Shown here: positions 6,328 through 12,833 of the stretch, piece by piece | Layout: each line of letters opens with the position of its first letter | Position numbering within the stretch: position 1 is the stretch's first letter | DNA from: Gammaproteobacteria bacterium | Lineage (GTDB): Bacteria > Pseudomonadota > Gammaproteobacteria > Steroidobacterales > Steroidobacteraceae | NCBI GenBank assembly: GCA_019242385.1 | Contig: JAFAVO010000219.1 | Span: forward strand, 1-12,833 | Direction of reading: 5' to 3' | DNA: 12,833 nucleotides | The notes under the pieces: generated by a model | What the model was told of the DNA's origin: nothing | Seen by the model: the letters and a program-made list of their open reading frames with translations, nothing else | Database searches by the model: none | Program-made: the position numbers and the translations under genes

Positions 6328-7542
6328 TCAAGCGGACCGCGAGTACACCTCGAAGAGTCCGGCCGCGCCCATACCCCCCGCCACGCACATGGTGACGACC
6401 GCGTGCCGCACGCCCCGCCGCTGCCCCTCGATGAGCGCATGACCGGTGAGGCGCGCGCCACTCATGCCGTAAGGGTGACCGAGGGCAATCGCACCGCCAT
6501 CCACATTGAGCTTCGCATCATCGATCCCGAGCCGGTCCCGGCAGTACACGGTCTGCACGGCGAACGCCTCATTGAGCTCCCACAGACCGATGTCCTCGAC
6601 CTTCAGCTGATGCCGCGCGAGCAGCTTCGGCACGGCGAACACCGGGCCGATGCCCATCTCATCCGGTGCGCAGCCGGCGACGGCAATTCCGCGACACGCG
6701 CCGAGCGGCTCGAGCCCGCGCCGCTCGGCGACTCGCGCCTCCATGATCACCAGAGCGGCGGCGCCATCGGACAGCTGTGAGGCGTTGCCCGCGGTGATGA
6801 ACTCGCCGCGCGCGATCACCTTGCCTTGCGACCATACCGGCTCGAGCCGGGCGAGACCCTCGAGGGTGGTGTCGGGACGGTATCCCTCATCCCGCTGCAG
6901 CAGCACCTCCTGCGTGTGCGCCGCGCCGCTCGCCTTGTCGATCACCAGCTTGCGGCTCGCGAGCGGGACGATCTCGGCATCGAAGCGGCCGGCCTGGTAG
7001 GCAGCGGCGACGCGCTGCTGGCTCTGCAGCGCGTAGCGATCCTGACTCTCGCGGCTTATCCGGTAGCGGCGCGCGACGACCTCCGCGGTCTCGATCATGG
7101 GCATGTACATGTGCGGCGAGCGCGCCAGCACCGCCTCGGACTCCCCGCGGAAGGTGTTGAAATGCTTGTTCTGCGTGAGGCTGATGGACTCCACGCCGCC
7201 GGCCACCACGACGTCCATGCCGTCCTCGACCACCTCGCGCGCAGCGGTCGCGATCGCCATCAGCCCCGAGGCGCACTTGCGATCGATGCTCATGCCGGGC
7301 ACGGTCTCGGGAAGACCCGCACTCGCCACGGTGAGACGGCCGATGTTGTAGCCCTGTGAGCCCTGCTGGATGGCGCAGCCGAGCACCAGGTCCTCGACCT
7401 CGCCGCCATCGAGTCCCGCGCGGCGCACGGCCTCGCGCACGGCGTGGCCGGAGAGCACCGCCGGATCGGTGTCGTTGAAAGCGCCGCGATAGGCCTTGCC
7501 GATCGGGGTGCGTGCGATCGAGACGATGACGGCTTCACGCAT
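6328..7542 (-). CDS. Thiolase (acetyl-CoA C-acyltransferase)
   Basis: Cleaves 3-ketoacyl-CoA with CoA to give acetyl-CoA (or propionyl-CoA) and a shortened acyl-CoA, the last beta-oxidation step. The reverse, condensing reaction cannot be excluded. The 404 residues are normal length. The nucleophile C90 lies in DRKCASGL, NEAF is at 324-327, H356 in GGAIALGHPYGMSGAR, and the acid/base C386 in CVAGGMGAAG. The last motif is usually C-x-G-G-G; here one Gly is Ala. The frame is open to 7686, but the ATG at 7542 (MREAVIVSIARTPIGK) matches the family N terminus and has a perfect AGGAGG 8 nt upstream. It starts 13 bp after the cysQ stop and is followed by a flavin reductase and two acyl-CoA dehydrogenase genes, pointing to a catabolic beta-oxidation role. 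Confidence 0.92.
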   Translation of the reverse strand: MREAVIVSIARTPIGKAYRGAFNDTDPAVLSGHAVREAVRRAGLDGGEVEDLVLGCAIQQGSQGYNIGRLTVASAGLPETVPGMSIDRKCASGLMAIATAAREVVEDGMDVVVAGGVESISLTQNKHFNTFRGESEAVLARSPHMYMPMIETAEVVARRYRISRESQDRYALQSQQRVAAAYQAGRFDAEIVPLASRKLVIDKASGAAHTQEVLLQRDEGYRPDTTLEGLARLEPVWSQGKVIARGEFITAGNASQLSDGAAALVIMEARVAERRGLEPLGACRGIAVAGCAPDEMGIGPVFAVPKLLARHQLKVEDIGLWELNEAFAVQTVYCRDRLGIDDAKLNVDGGAIALGHPYGMSGARLTGHALIEGQRRGVRHAVVTMCVAGGMGAAGLFEVYSRSA

Positions 7543-7550
7543 GGTCGATT

Positions 7551-7556
7551 CCTCCT
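7551..7556 (-). promoter_or_regulatory. Strong ribosome binding site fixing the thiolase start
   Basis: AGGAGG on the minus strand, 8 nt before the ATG at 7542, is a full Shine-Dalgarno match. Its first base is the last base of the cysQ stop codon, so thiolase translation begins immediately at the cysQ end. It decides between this ATG and longer in-frame starts up to 7686. Confidence 0.85.
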
Positions 7557-8359
7557 CAGCGCAGCAGCGCGAGCCAGTCGCGATCCTCAGGACCCGAGGC
7601 GACGAAGAACGGGTTGAGGAGCGTCTCGCGGGTGTTGTATTGGAGCGGCGCGCCATCGAGTGTGCGCACCGCCCCGCCCGCCGCAAGCACTACCGCGTGC
7701 GCGGCCGCGGTATCCCACTCGCTGGTCGGCCCGAGCCGGGGATACACGTCCGCCGCGCCTTCAGCCACCAGGCAGAACTTCAGCGAGCTGCCGATCGCGA
7801 GCAGCGCGTGGGGCCCGACGCGCGAGAGAAACGTGTCGAGCGAATCGCCGCGATGCGAGCGGCTGCCGACGATTCGCACCGGCGCCGCCGACTGCGCCGC
7901 CACCCGGATCGCGACCGCGGACTCGGCCGCCTGCTGCCGCCAGGCGCCCGCACCGGGAACTCCGGAATAGGTGACACCGCTGACCGGCACGTGCACCACA
8001 CCGAGCACCGGAGCGTGCCGCTCGATGAGCGCGATGTTGACCGTGAACTCCCCGTTACGCGCGAGAAACTCGCGCGTGCCATCGAGGGGATCGACGAGCC
8101 AGTAACGCGGCCACTCCCGGCGCGTGGCCAGGGGTGCCTGGGCGGCCTCCTCCGAGAGCACCGGTATCCCCGGGGTGAGCTCGGCGAGCTGCTGCGTGAT
8201 CAGCCGGTGCGAGCGCAGGTCGGCAGCCGTGAGCGGTGAGTCATCGGCCTTGGCGGTGGAGGTGAGCGTCTCGGCCGCGTAGACCTCGAGTATCTCGCGC
8301 CCCGCCGCGCGCGCAATCTGCCCGCTGCGCTCGAGCAGCCGCGCCAGCTCCGCACTCAT
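7556..8359 (-). CDS. cysQ: 3'(2'),5'-bisphosphate nucleotidase CysQ
   Basis: Removes the 3' phosphate of PAP (and possibly PAPS), giving AMP, and so clears the inhibitory by-product of PAPS-consuming reactions. It belongs to the lithium-sensitive, magnesium-dependent inositol monophosphatase superfamily. The 267 residues show KADDSPLTAAD (37-47), the metal-binding LSEE (68-71), WLVDPLDGTREF (87-98) with D90 and D93, and the distal EWDTAAAHAVV (214-224) with D216. The TREF ending after DPLDGT is typical of CysQ rather than inositol monophosphatase. The ATG overlaps the cysNC stop in an ATGA arrangement, so translation is probably coupled to the sulfate-activation genes that create its substrate. 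Confidence 0.93.
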   Translation of the reverse strand: MSAELARLLERSGQIARAAGREILEVYAAETLTSTAKADDSPLTAADLRSHRLITQQLAELTPGIPVLSEEAAQAPLATRREWPRYWLVDPLDGTREFLARNGEFTVNIALIERHAPVLGVVHVPVSGVTYSGVPGAGAWRQQAAESAVAIRVAAQSAAPVRIVGSRSHRGDSLDTFLSRVGPHALLAIGSSLKFCLVAEGAADVYPRLGPTSEWDTAAAHAVVLAAGGAVRTLDGAPLQYNTRETLLNPFFVASGPEDRDWLALLR

Positions 8360-10263
8360 GCGCCGGCGATCACCTTGCGCGAGGCGAGGTGAGCGATGAC
8401 GCTGCCGGCCGCCTGATCGGCATTGAGCGCGGTGGTGTCGATATGAATCTCCGGAGTCTCCGGGGTCTCGTAGGGCGAATCGATGCCGGTGAAATTCTTG
8501 AGCTCACCGCGGCGCGCCTTGCGGTACAGGCCCTTGACGTCGCGCCGTTCCGCTTCGGCGAGTGGCGTATCGACGAACACCTCGAAGAACTCTCCGGCCG
8601 CGAACAGCTCCCGCGCCATGCGCCGCTCGGAGCGGAACGGGGAGATGAAGGACACCAGCACGATGAGACCTGCGTCCACCATCAGTCGCGCCACCTCCGC
8701 GACCCGGCGGATGTTCTCGACGCGGTCCTGCGCGGTGAAGCCCAGGTCCTTGTTGAGGCCGTGGCGCACATTGTCGCCATCGAGGAGATAGGTGTGCCGG
8801 CCCGCCGCCGCCAGGCGCTTCTCGATCAGGTTGGCAATGGTCGACTTCCCCGCCCCGGAGAGCCCGGTCAGCCACAGCACGCACGCCTTCTGACCCTTGA
8901 GGCGGGCACGCAGCTGCTTATCGACATCGAGCGCCTGCCAGTGCACGTTCTGCGAGCGGCGCAGCGCGAAGTTGATGAGGCCGGCGCCGGCGGTGTTGTT
9001 GGTCAGGCGATCGATGAGGATGAACCCGCCGAGCGCACGGCTCTCGCTGTAGGCCTCGAAGGGGATCGGCCGATCGAGCTCGAGCTCACACACGCCGATA
9101 TCGTTGAGCTCGAGCCGCTCGGCCGGCTCGTGCTCGAGAGTGTTGACATTGACCCGATGCTTGAGCGGCGTGACGGTCGCCGACAGCGTGCGTGTGCCGG
9201 TCTTCATCAGATAGGTGCGGCCCTGGAGCATGGGCTCATCCTGCAGCCAGACGATGGTGGCCTCGAACTGGTCCGCGACCTGCGGTGGAGCATCGGCCGC
9301 GGCCAGCACATCACCGCGGCTGACATCGACCTCCGTATCGAGCGTGAGCGTCACCGATTGTCCGGCGCTGGCCGATTCCAGATCACCGCCCGCGGTGACG
9401 ATGCGCGCGACCCGGCCCTCGCGACCCGAGGGCAGCACGCGCAGGCGGTCGCCGCGATGCACGGTGCCGCCCGCGATCAGGCCGGCGAAGCCGCGGAACT
9501 CGGCGTTCGGCCGGTTGACCCACTGCACCGGCAGGCGGAATGGCTGGCCGGCGAGCGCCGCATCGACCTCGACGGTCTCGAGGTGCTGCAGAAGCGTCGG
9601 CCCTGCATACCAGGGCATGTGCGTGCTCGGCGCGATGACATTGTCGCCGTGCACCGCCGAGAGGGGAATGGCGCTGATGTCGGTAAGTCCGAGCCTGGCG
9701 GCGAAATCGCGATAGTGTCCGACGATCTCATCGAAGCTGGCCTGCGAATAGCCGACCAGGTCCATCTTGTTGACCGCGAGCACGATGCGCGGGATGCCGA
9801 TGAGGTGCACGAGGTAGCTGTGCCGGCGTGTCTGCACCAGCACGCCCTTCCGGGCATCGATCAGGATCACCGCCAGATCGGCGGTCGAGGCACCGGTCAC
9901 CATGTTGCGCGTGTACTGCTCGTGGCCGGGGGTGTCGGCGACGATGAACTTGCGCCGCTCGGTCGAGAAGAAGCGGTAGGCGACATCGATGGTGATGCCC
10001 TGCTCGCGCTCGGCGGCAAGCCCATCGACCAGCAGCGCAAAATCGAGCTCCCCGCCGCGCGTGCCGACGCGGCGGGAGTCGGCCGCGAGCTGGGTCAGCT
10101 GGTCGTCGAAAATCAGCTTCGATTCGTACAGCAGCCGCCCGATGAGGGTCGACTTGCCATCATCCACCGAGCCGCAGGTGATGAAGCGCAGCAGGCTCTT
10201 GTGCTCCTGCACGTGGAGATAGGCGCCAATATCCCTGGCGATGAGCTCTGACTGGTGCGCCAT
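8356..10263 (-). CDS. cysNC: Bifunctional sulfate adenylyltransferase large subunit / APS kinase (CysN-CysC fusion)
   Basis: The 635-residue fusion carries out GTP-driven sulfate adenylylation (with CysD), giving APS, and then phosphorylates APS to PAPS. The N-terminal part is an EF-Tu-like GTPase: P-loop GSVDDGKST (31-39), the switch region EREQGITIDVAYRFF, DTPGHEQY (110-117) and NKMD (165-168), followed by two beta-barrel domains to about 435. The APS kinase domain starts near 455 with P-loop GLSGAGKST (467-475), LLDGDNVRHGLNKDLGF (493-509), FISPFRSERR and KNFTGIDSPYE. Both nucleotide sites look intact. The architecture matches NodQ/CysNC of proteobacteria. Its ATG shares one base with the cysD stop (TGATG), and its stop overlaps the cysQ start, a tightly coupled three-gene unit. 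No PAPS reductase (cysH) lies in the window. Confidence 0.96.
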   Translation of the reverse strand: MAHQSELIARDIGAYLHVQEHKSLLRFITCGSVDDGKSTLIGRLLYESKLIFDDQLTQLAADSRRVGTRGGELDFALLVDGLAAEREQGITIDVAYRFFSTERRKFIVADTPGHEQYTRNMVTGASTADLAVILIDARKGVLVQTRRHSYLVHLIGIPRIVLAVNKMDLVGYSQASFDEIVGHYRDFAARLGLTDISAIPLSAVHGDNVIAPSTHMPWYAGPTLLQHLETVEVDAALAGQPFRLPVQWVNRPNAEFRGFAGLIAGGTVHRGDRLRVLPSGREGRVARIVTAGGDLESASAGQSVTLTLDTEVDVSRGDVLAAADAPPQVADQFEATIVWLQDEPMLQGRTYLMKTGTRTLSATVTPLKHRVNVNTLEHEPAERLELNDIGVCELELDRPIPFEAYSESRALGGFILIDRLTNNTAGAGLINFALRRSQNVHWQALDVDKQLRARLKGQKACVLWLTGLSGAGKSTIANLIEKRLAAAGRHTYLLDGDNVRHGLNKDLGFTAQDRVENIRRVAEVARLMVDAGLIVLVSFISPFRSERRMARELFAAGEFFEVFVDTPLAEAERRDVKGLYRKARRGELKNFTGIDSPYETPETPEIHIDTTALNADQAAGSVIAHLASRKVIAGA

Positions 10264-11213
10264 CAGAAATACCCTTCCTGCTTCTTGCGTTCCATGGAGG
10301 CGGCGGCGTCGTGGTCGATCACCCGTCCCTGCCGCTCGGAGGTGCGCGTCAGCAGCATCTCCTGAATGATGGCCGGGAGCGTGTCGGCCTGGCTCTCGAT
10401 GGCCCCGGTGAGGGGGTAGCAGCCGAGCGTGCGGAAACGCACCTTCCTCATCTGCGGCCGTTCATCCGGCCGCAGCGGCATGCGCTCATCATCCACCATG
10501 ATCAGTGCGCCGTCGCGCTCGACCACGGGGCGCTCGGCGGCGAGATAGAGCGGCACGATCGGGATCTGCTCGAGGTAGACGTACTGCCACACATCGAGCT
10601 CGGTCCAGTTCGAGAGCGGGAACACCCGCAGGCTCTCCCCCGGACGCTTGCGCGCGTTGTAGAGCGCCCAGAGCTCCGGACGTTGCTGCTTCGGGTCCCA
10701 GCGGTGCTGGGCGGTGCGGAAGGAGAAGATGCGTTCCTTGGCGCGGCTCTTCTCTTCATCGCGCCGCGCGCCGCCGAAAGCGGCGTCGAAGCCGTACTGA
10801 TCGAGCGCCTGCCGCAGTGCCTGGGTCTTCATGACATCGGTGTGCACCTGCGAGCCATGGGTGAAGGGGCCGATGCCGAGCCGCAGCCCCTCCTGGTTCA
10901 CGTGCACCAGCAGCTGCATGCCGAGGCGCTTCGCCATGGCATCGCGGAACTCGTACATGGCGCGGAATTTCCAGGTGGTATCGACGTGCAGCAGCGGAAA
11001 CGGGGGCACCGCCGGGTAGAAGGCCTTCATCGCCAGGTGGAGCATCACCGAGCTGTCCTTGCCGATCGAGTACAGCATCACCGGGTGCTCGCACTCCGCG
11101 ACCACCTCGCGCAGGATGTGGATGCTTTCGGCCTCGAGCCGTTGCAGGTGTGTGAGTGTTGCAGGTGCGGCGCGGGCTGCCGGGATGTCACCCGGCGGGG
11201 CAGCTCGATTCAT
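10263..11213 (-). CDS. cysD: Sulfate adenylyltransferase small subunit CysD
   Basis: The ATP pyrophosphatase subunit of ATP sulfurylase, which forms APS from sulfate and ATP together with the CysN GTPase. The PP-loop is SIGKDSS (49-55), followed by the closely conserved FPLLHVDTTWKFR, FGGARRDEEKSRAKERIFSF, RVFPLSNWTELDVWQY, PLYLAAERPVVERDG and RFRTLGCYPLTGAIES, ending in KKQEGYF. At 316 residues it is slightly longer than the Escherichia coli protein (302), with an Ala/Pro-rich N terminus before LTHLQRLEAESIHI. The frame is open to 11381, but the ATG at 11213 is chosen because the sequence before it is Arg/Ser-rich and not protein-like, and GGAG lies about 11 nt upstream. It heads the seven-gene minus-strand run and is divergent from an exported protease gene. 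Confidence 0.94.
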   Translation of the reverse strand: MNRAAPPGDIPAARAAPATLTHLQRLEAESIHILREVVAECEHPVMLYSIGKDSSVMLHLAMKAFYPAVPPFPLLHVDTTWKFRAMYEFRDAMAKRLGMQLLVHVNQEGLRLGIGPFTHGSQVHTDVMKTQALRQALDQYGFDAAFGGARRDEEKSRAKERIFSFRTAQHRWDPKQQRPELWALYNARKRPGESLRVFPLSNWTELDVWQYVYLEQIPIVPLYLAAERPVVERDGALIMVDDERMPLRPDERPQMRKVRFRTLGCYPLTGAIESQADTLPAIIQEMLLTRTSERQGRVIDHDAAASMERKKQEGYF

Positions 11214-11396
11214 GCAGCGGAAGCTCCGGAGGCTTTGATTTCTCAGGTGTAACTTACCATCAACGCGCCCGGGCCTGCCGGAAGTCGAACTTTGCACCTG
11301 GCACTCGGGTCGAAATCTGCGCCGATGGGATCGGCAGCAGGGAAACTGCGACGAAGTAACTGGAGACCTCGCCCGGCGCATGGTCTACTGGCCGAT
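11214..11396. promoter_or_regulatory. Divergent intergenic region, cysD / aspartic protease
   Basis: This 183-bp gap must hold the cysD operon promoter (minus strand) and the protease promoter (plus strand). It includes a less GC-rich stretch around 11232-11262, suited to a promoter, but I cannot name convincing -35/-10 pairs. GTCGAA occurs twice (11284 and 11309), and a strong inverted repeat lies at 11317-11340. Confidence 0.5.
11317..11340. promoter_or_regulatory. Strong inverted repeat upstream of the protease gene
   Basis: GCCGAT (11321-11326) and ATCGGC (11330-11335) are perfect arms around GGG. They are extended by CTGC (11317-11320) and GCAG (11337-11340) if one A (11336) is bulged, giving a 10-bp stem. 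With no T-tract it is not an intrinsic terminator. It could be a protein-binding operator or a 5' leader hairpin, about 57 bp before the chosen protease start. Confidence 0.4.
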
Positions 11397-12446
11397 GTGA
11401 CTGCCGAAGCGCTGATCTGCCGCTGCGTGCAGGGGGCCGCCCTGACGATCCTGTGCGCCACCGCAGCAGCCCAGGAAGGCGCGCCGGCCCCGGCCTCGAG
11501 CAGCGTACCCGCGCCCGCCGCGGCATCGCCGGCAACGCCAGCGCCCCAGGCCCTGCCCACACCCGCCCAACAGCTCGAAGAGGTCATCGTCCAGACCACC
11601 GAGCCACGATATGTCGCCCCGACGCGGCGTGACCGGATCGGGCGCATCTGGGCGCCCGTGCTGATCGATGGCAAGGGACCCTACCGGATGGTTCTCGACA
11701 CCGGAGCCAACCGCTCGGCCATCACGACGCGTGCAGCGCAGAGTCTCGGCGGCGCGCTCGCGGTCTCCAATACGGTGGTCACCGGCTTCACCGGCACGGC
11801 GGTCGTGCCCACTCTGCACGTGAGCAGCATGGAAGTCGGTGAGCTGCTCATCGGTCCCGCAGACCTGCCGGTGCTCTCGGACGTGTTCGGCGGCGCGCAG
11901 GGAGTGCTCGGCATCGAGGGACTCGCGAACAAGCGCATCTACGCGGATTTCAGCCACGACCGCCTGGAGATCACCCTGTCGCATGGCGAGCGTGCCTTAC
12001 GCGACTTCGTGGTCGTGCCGCTCACGCAGACTTCCAGCGGGCTGCTCGTCGCCAACGTGCGCGTCGGTCGGGTGCGCGCGAAGGCGATCATCGATACCGG
12101 CGCCCAGGGAACCATCGGCAACCTCGCGCTGCGCCATGCACTGATGCGCGTTGCCCCGCGTAATGCGGCCACCGAGGAGATCATCGGCGTCACCCTCGAT
12201 GTGCAGACGGGCGACAACCTGCCGGCCCCGGATATCGACTTCGGCGCGATGCAGGTCAAAGGCGCACACATCACCTTCGGCGACATGTACCTGTTCCAGC
12301 ACTGGAAGCTCACCTCGGAGCCCTGCCTGACGCTCGGCATGGATCTGCTCGGATCCTTCGACGTGCTGGTGATCGATTACACCCGCCACGAGCTGCAGAT
12401 CCGCTCGCGCCGGATGCCCGAGCTCCCGTACTCGCTGCTGCACTGA
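11397..12446 (+). CDS. Exported retropepsin-like aspartic protease with two DTG motifs
   Basis: A probable periplasmic or secreted peptidase. From the GTG at 11397 it has 349 residues: an N-terminal segment with a hydrophobic core (VQGAALTILCATAAA) and an AAA-Q cleavage-like site, then an Ala/Pro-rich linker of about 35 residues, then two retropepsin-like lobes. Lobe 1 carries VLDTGANRSAIT and, further on, GVLGIEGL. Lobe 2 carries AIIDTGAQGTIGN and later TLGMDLLGSFDVLVID. Retroviral-type enzymes dimerise to bring two DTG aspartates together; here both are in one chain, as in pepsins, so a pseudo-dimer active site is inferred. Longer starts at ATG 11292 or 11325 would bury the signal segment and cross a hairpin, so they are less likely. 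No strong ribosome binding site precedes the GTG, which leaves the start uncertain. Substrate is unknown. Confidence 0.8.
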   Translation: MTAEALICRCVQGAALTILCATAAAQEGAPAPASSSVPAPAAASPATPAPQALPTPAQQLEEVIVQTTEPRYVAPTRRDRIGRIWAPVLIDGKGPYRMVLDTGANRSAITTRAAQSLGGALAVSNTVVTGFTGTAVVPTLHVSSMEVGELLIGPADLPVLSDVFGGAQGVLGIEGLANKRIYADFSHDRLEITLSHGERALRDFVVVPLTQTSSGLLVANVRVGRVRAKAIIDTGAQGTIGNLALRHALMRVAPRNAATEEIIGVTLDVQTGDNLPAPDIDFGAMQVKGAHITFGDMYLFQHWKLTSEPCLTLGMDLLGSFDVLVIDYTRHELQIRSRRMPELPYSLLH

Positions 12447-12455
12447 GCCGAGCCT

Positions 12456-12476
12456 GGGCGCCGGCAGGCAGCGCCC
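12456..12476. terminator. Candidate bidirectional terminator hairpin
   Basis: GGGCGC (12456-12461) pairs with GCGCCC (12471-12476) around a 9-nt loop, in the 32-bp gap between the protease stop and the stop of the converging partial gene. The position fits a shared terminator; the lack of a T-tract lowers confidence. Confidence 0.4.
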
Positions 12477-12478
12477 TG

Positions 12479-12833
12479 TCAGGAGACTTCGCGGCCGCCG
12501 GGCCCCATGCGTTGGAAACGCCGTCGCTCGTTCCACTGGTGGCGGGCATGGAGCCGCTCGGACTGATTGGCGGGCTCGGGCGGCAGCGCCTGCAGCGCAC
12601 GCAGCGCTGCGGCGTGCGCGATCGCCACGGCGGGGTCGGTCTGCAGCAGCGCGCGATAATGCTCGAGAAACGCCTGCTCGCTTGCACCGCCGCCACCGGT
12701 GAGCAGCTCGCGCGCGTGAGCCCCGATGGCCGCGCTCTCGGTCGCCGGCAGGTCCTTGGCGTAGGCCAGCGCGTGATCGAGGTCGGCAATGAGCCGATAG
12801 AGCGGCTGCAGCCAGGCCCACTCCGGGCTGGTA
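12479..12833 (-). CDS. Unrecognised protein, C-terminal part, start beyond the right edge
   Basis: On the minus strand the frame is open from the right edge (first whole codon at 12832) to a TGA at 12481-12479, giving 117 residues with no start codon needed inside the window. Composition looks like a real soluble, largely helical protein: TSPEWAWLQPLYRLIADLDH at the visible start, then ELLTGGGGASEQAFLEHYRA, a run of Ala/Leu-rich helix, and a basic tail HARHQWNERRRFQRMGPGG. The codons prefer G/C at third positions as in neighbouring genes, whereas the overlapping frames read as Arg/Ser-rich low-quality sequence. I do not recognise the family. It converges on the protease gene across a 32-bp gap with a hairpin. 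Confidence 0.65.
   Translation of the reverse strand, partial: TSPEWAWLQPLYRLIADLDHALAYAKDLPATESAAIGAHARELLTGGGGASEQAFLEHYRALLQTDPAVAIAHAAALRALQALPPEPANQSERLHARHQWNERRRFQRMGPGGREVS

Noticed and set aside
8389..10251. A 620-codon plus-strand open frame opposite cysNC
   Set aside because: It is the antisense shadow of a GC-rich gene. The minus-strand product is a complete CysN-CysC with all motifs, while the plus-strand product is rich in Arg, His, Glu and Asp with no recognisable domain.
11224..11231. CTCCGGAG palindrome upstream of cysD as an operator
   Set aside because: It is only 8 bp and its GGAG is readily explained as the cysD ribosome binding site.
11292..11396. ATG starts at 11292 and 11325 for the protease
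   Set aside because: They add a basic, low-complexity segment ahead of the hydrophobic signal core and would require translation through a strong hairpin. They remain possible, as the GTG lacks a clear ribosome binding site.
11997..12821. A 274-codon minus-strand frame across the protease 3' end
   Set aside because: It overlaps the protease lobe-2 coding region and the convergent gap, and its Arg/Ala-rich product is a shadow. A different minus-strand frame at 12479-12833 looks real instead.

Overview
The window is GC-rich chromosomal DNA (about two thirds G+C by eye) with tight bacterial gene packing, GTG/TTG starts and stop/start overlaps. The gene content (CysD plus a CysN-CysC fusion, a Pseudomonas-type ornithine cyclodeaminase, split acyl-CoA dehydrogenases, an Lrp/AsnC regulator) fits a proteobacterium, probably a gammaproteobacterium of the Steroidobacter/Nevskiales type. 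The lineage is inference only. No tRNA, rRNA, CRISPR array, IS element or phage gene was seen.

Layout. Left edge (1-720): the 3' end of an aspartate/glutamate racemase-family gene (+) converges on a small dodecin gene (-), with a candidate hairpin between them. Next (718-2749, minus strand) are arginase and ornithine cyclodeaminase, one base apart, which together would convert arginine to ornithine to proline. Divergent from them is an Lrp/AsnC-family regulator (2900-3322, +). The 150-bp gap between the two start codons holds three inverted repeats that look like operators for that regulator.

From 11213 down to 3330 seven minus-strand genes run in one direction: cysD, cysNC, cysQ, a thiolase, a flavin reductase, and two acyl-CoA dehydrogenase subunits. 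The first four are fused, overlapping or 13 bp apart; the later gaps are 31-48 bp. The first three make PAPS from sulfate and ATP and remove PAP. The last four look like a beta-oxidation module (possibly for sterol or isoprenoid acyl side chains) with a reductase for a two-component monooxygenase. The two dehydrogenases carry complementary motifs: one has the candidate catalytic Glu, the other the C-terminal FAD-binding motif. This suggests an obligate heteromer.

Right side: a divergent gene encodes an exported retropepsin-like aspartic protease with two DTG motifs in one chain. It converges, across a possible terminator hairpin, on the 3' end of an unrecognised minus-strand gene that runs off the right edge.

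Most of the window is recognisable metabolism. I do not see a clearly new defence or mobile system. The items most worth a second look are the operator-like repeats beside the arginine/ornithine genes, the PAPS-to-beta-oxidation gene run, the split dehydrogenase pair, the Trp-less dodecin and the double-DTG protease.
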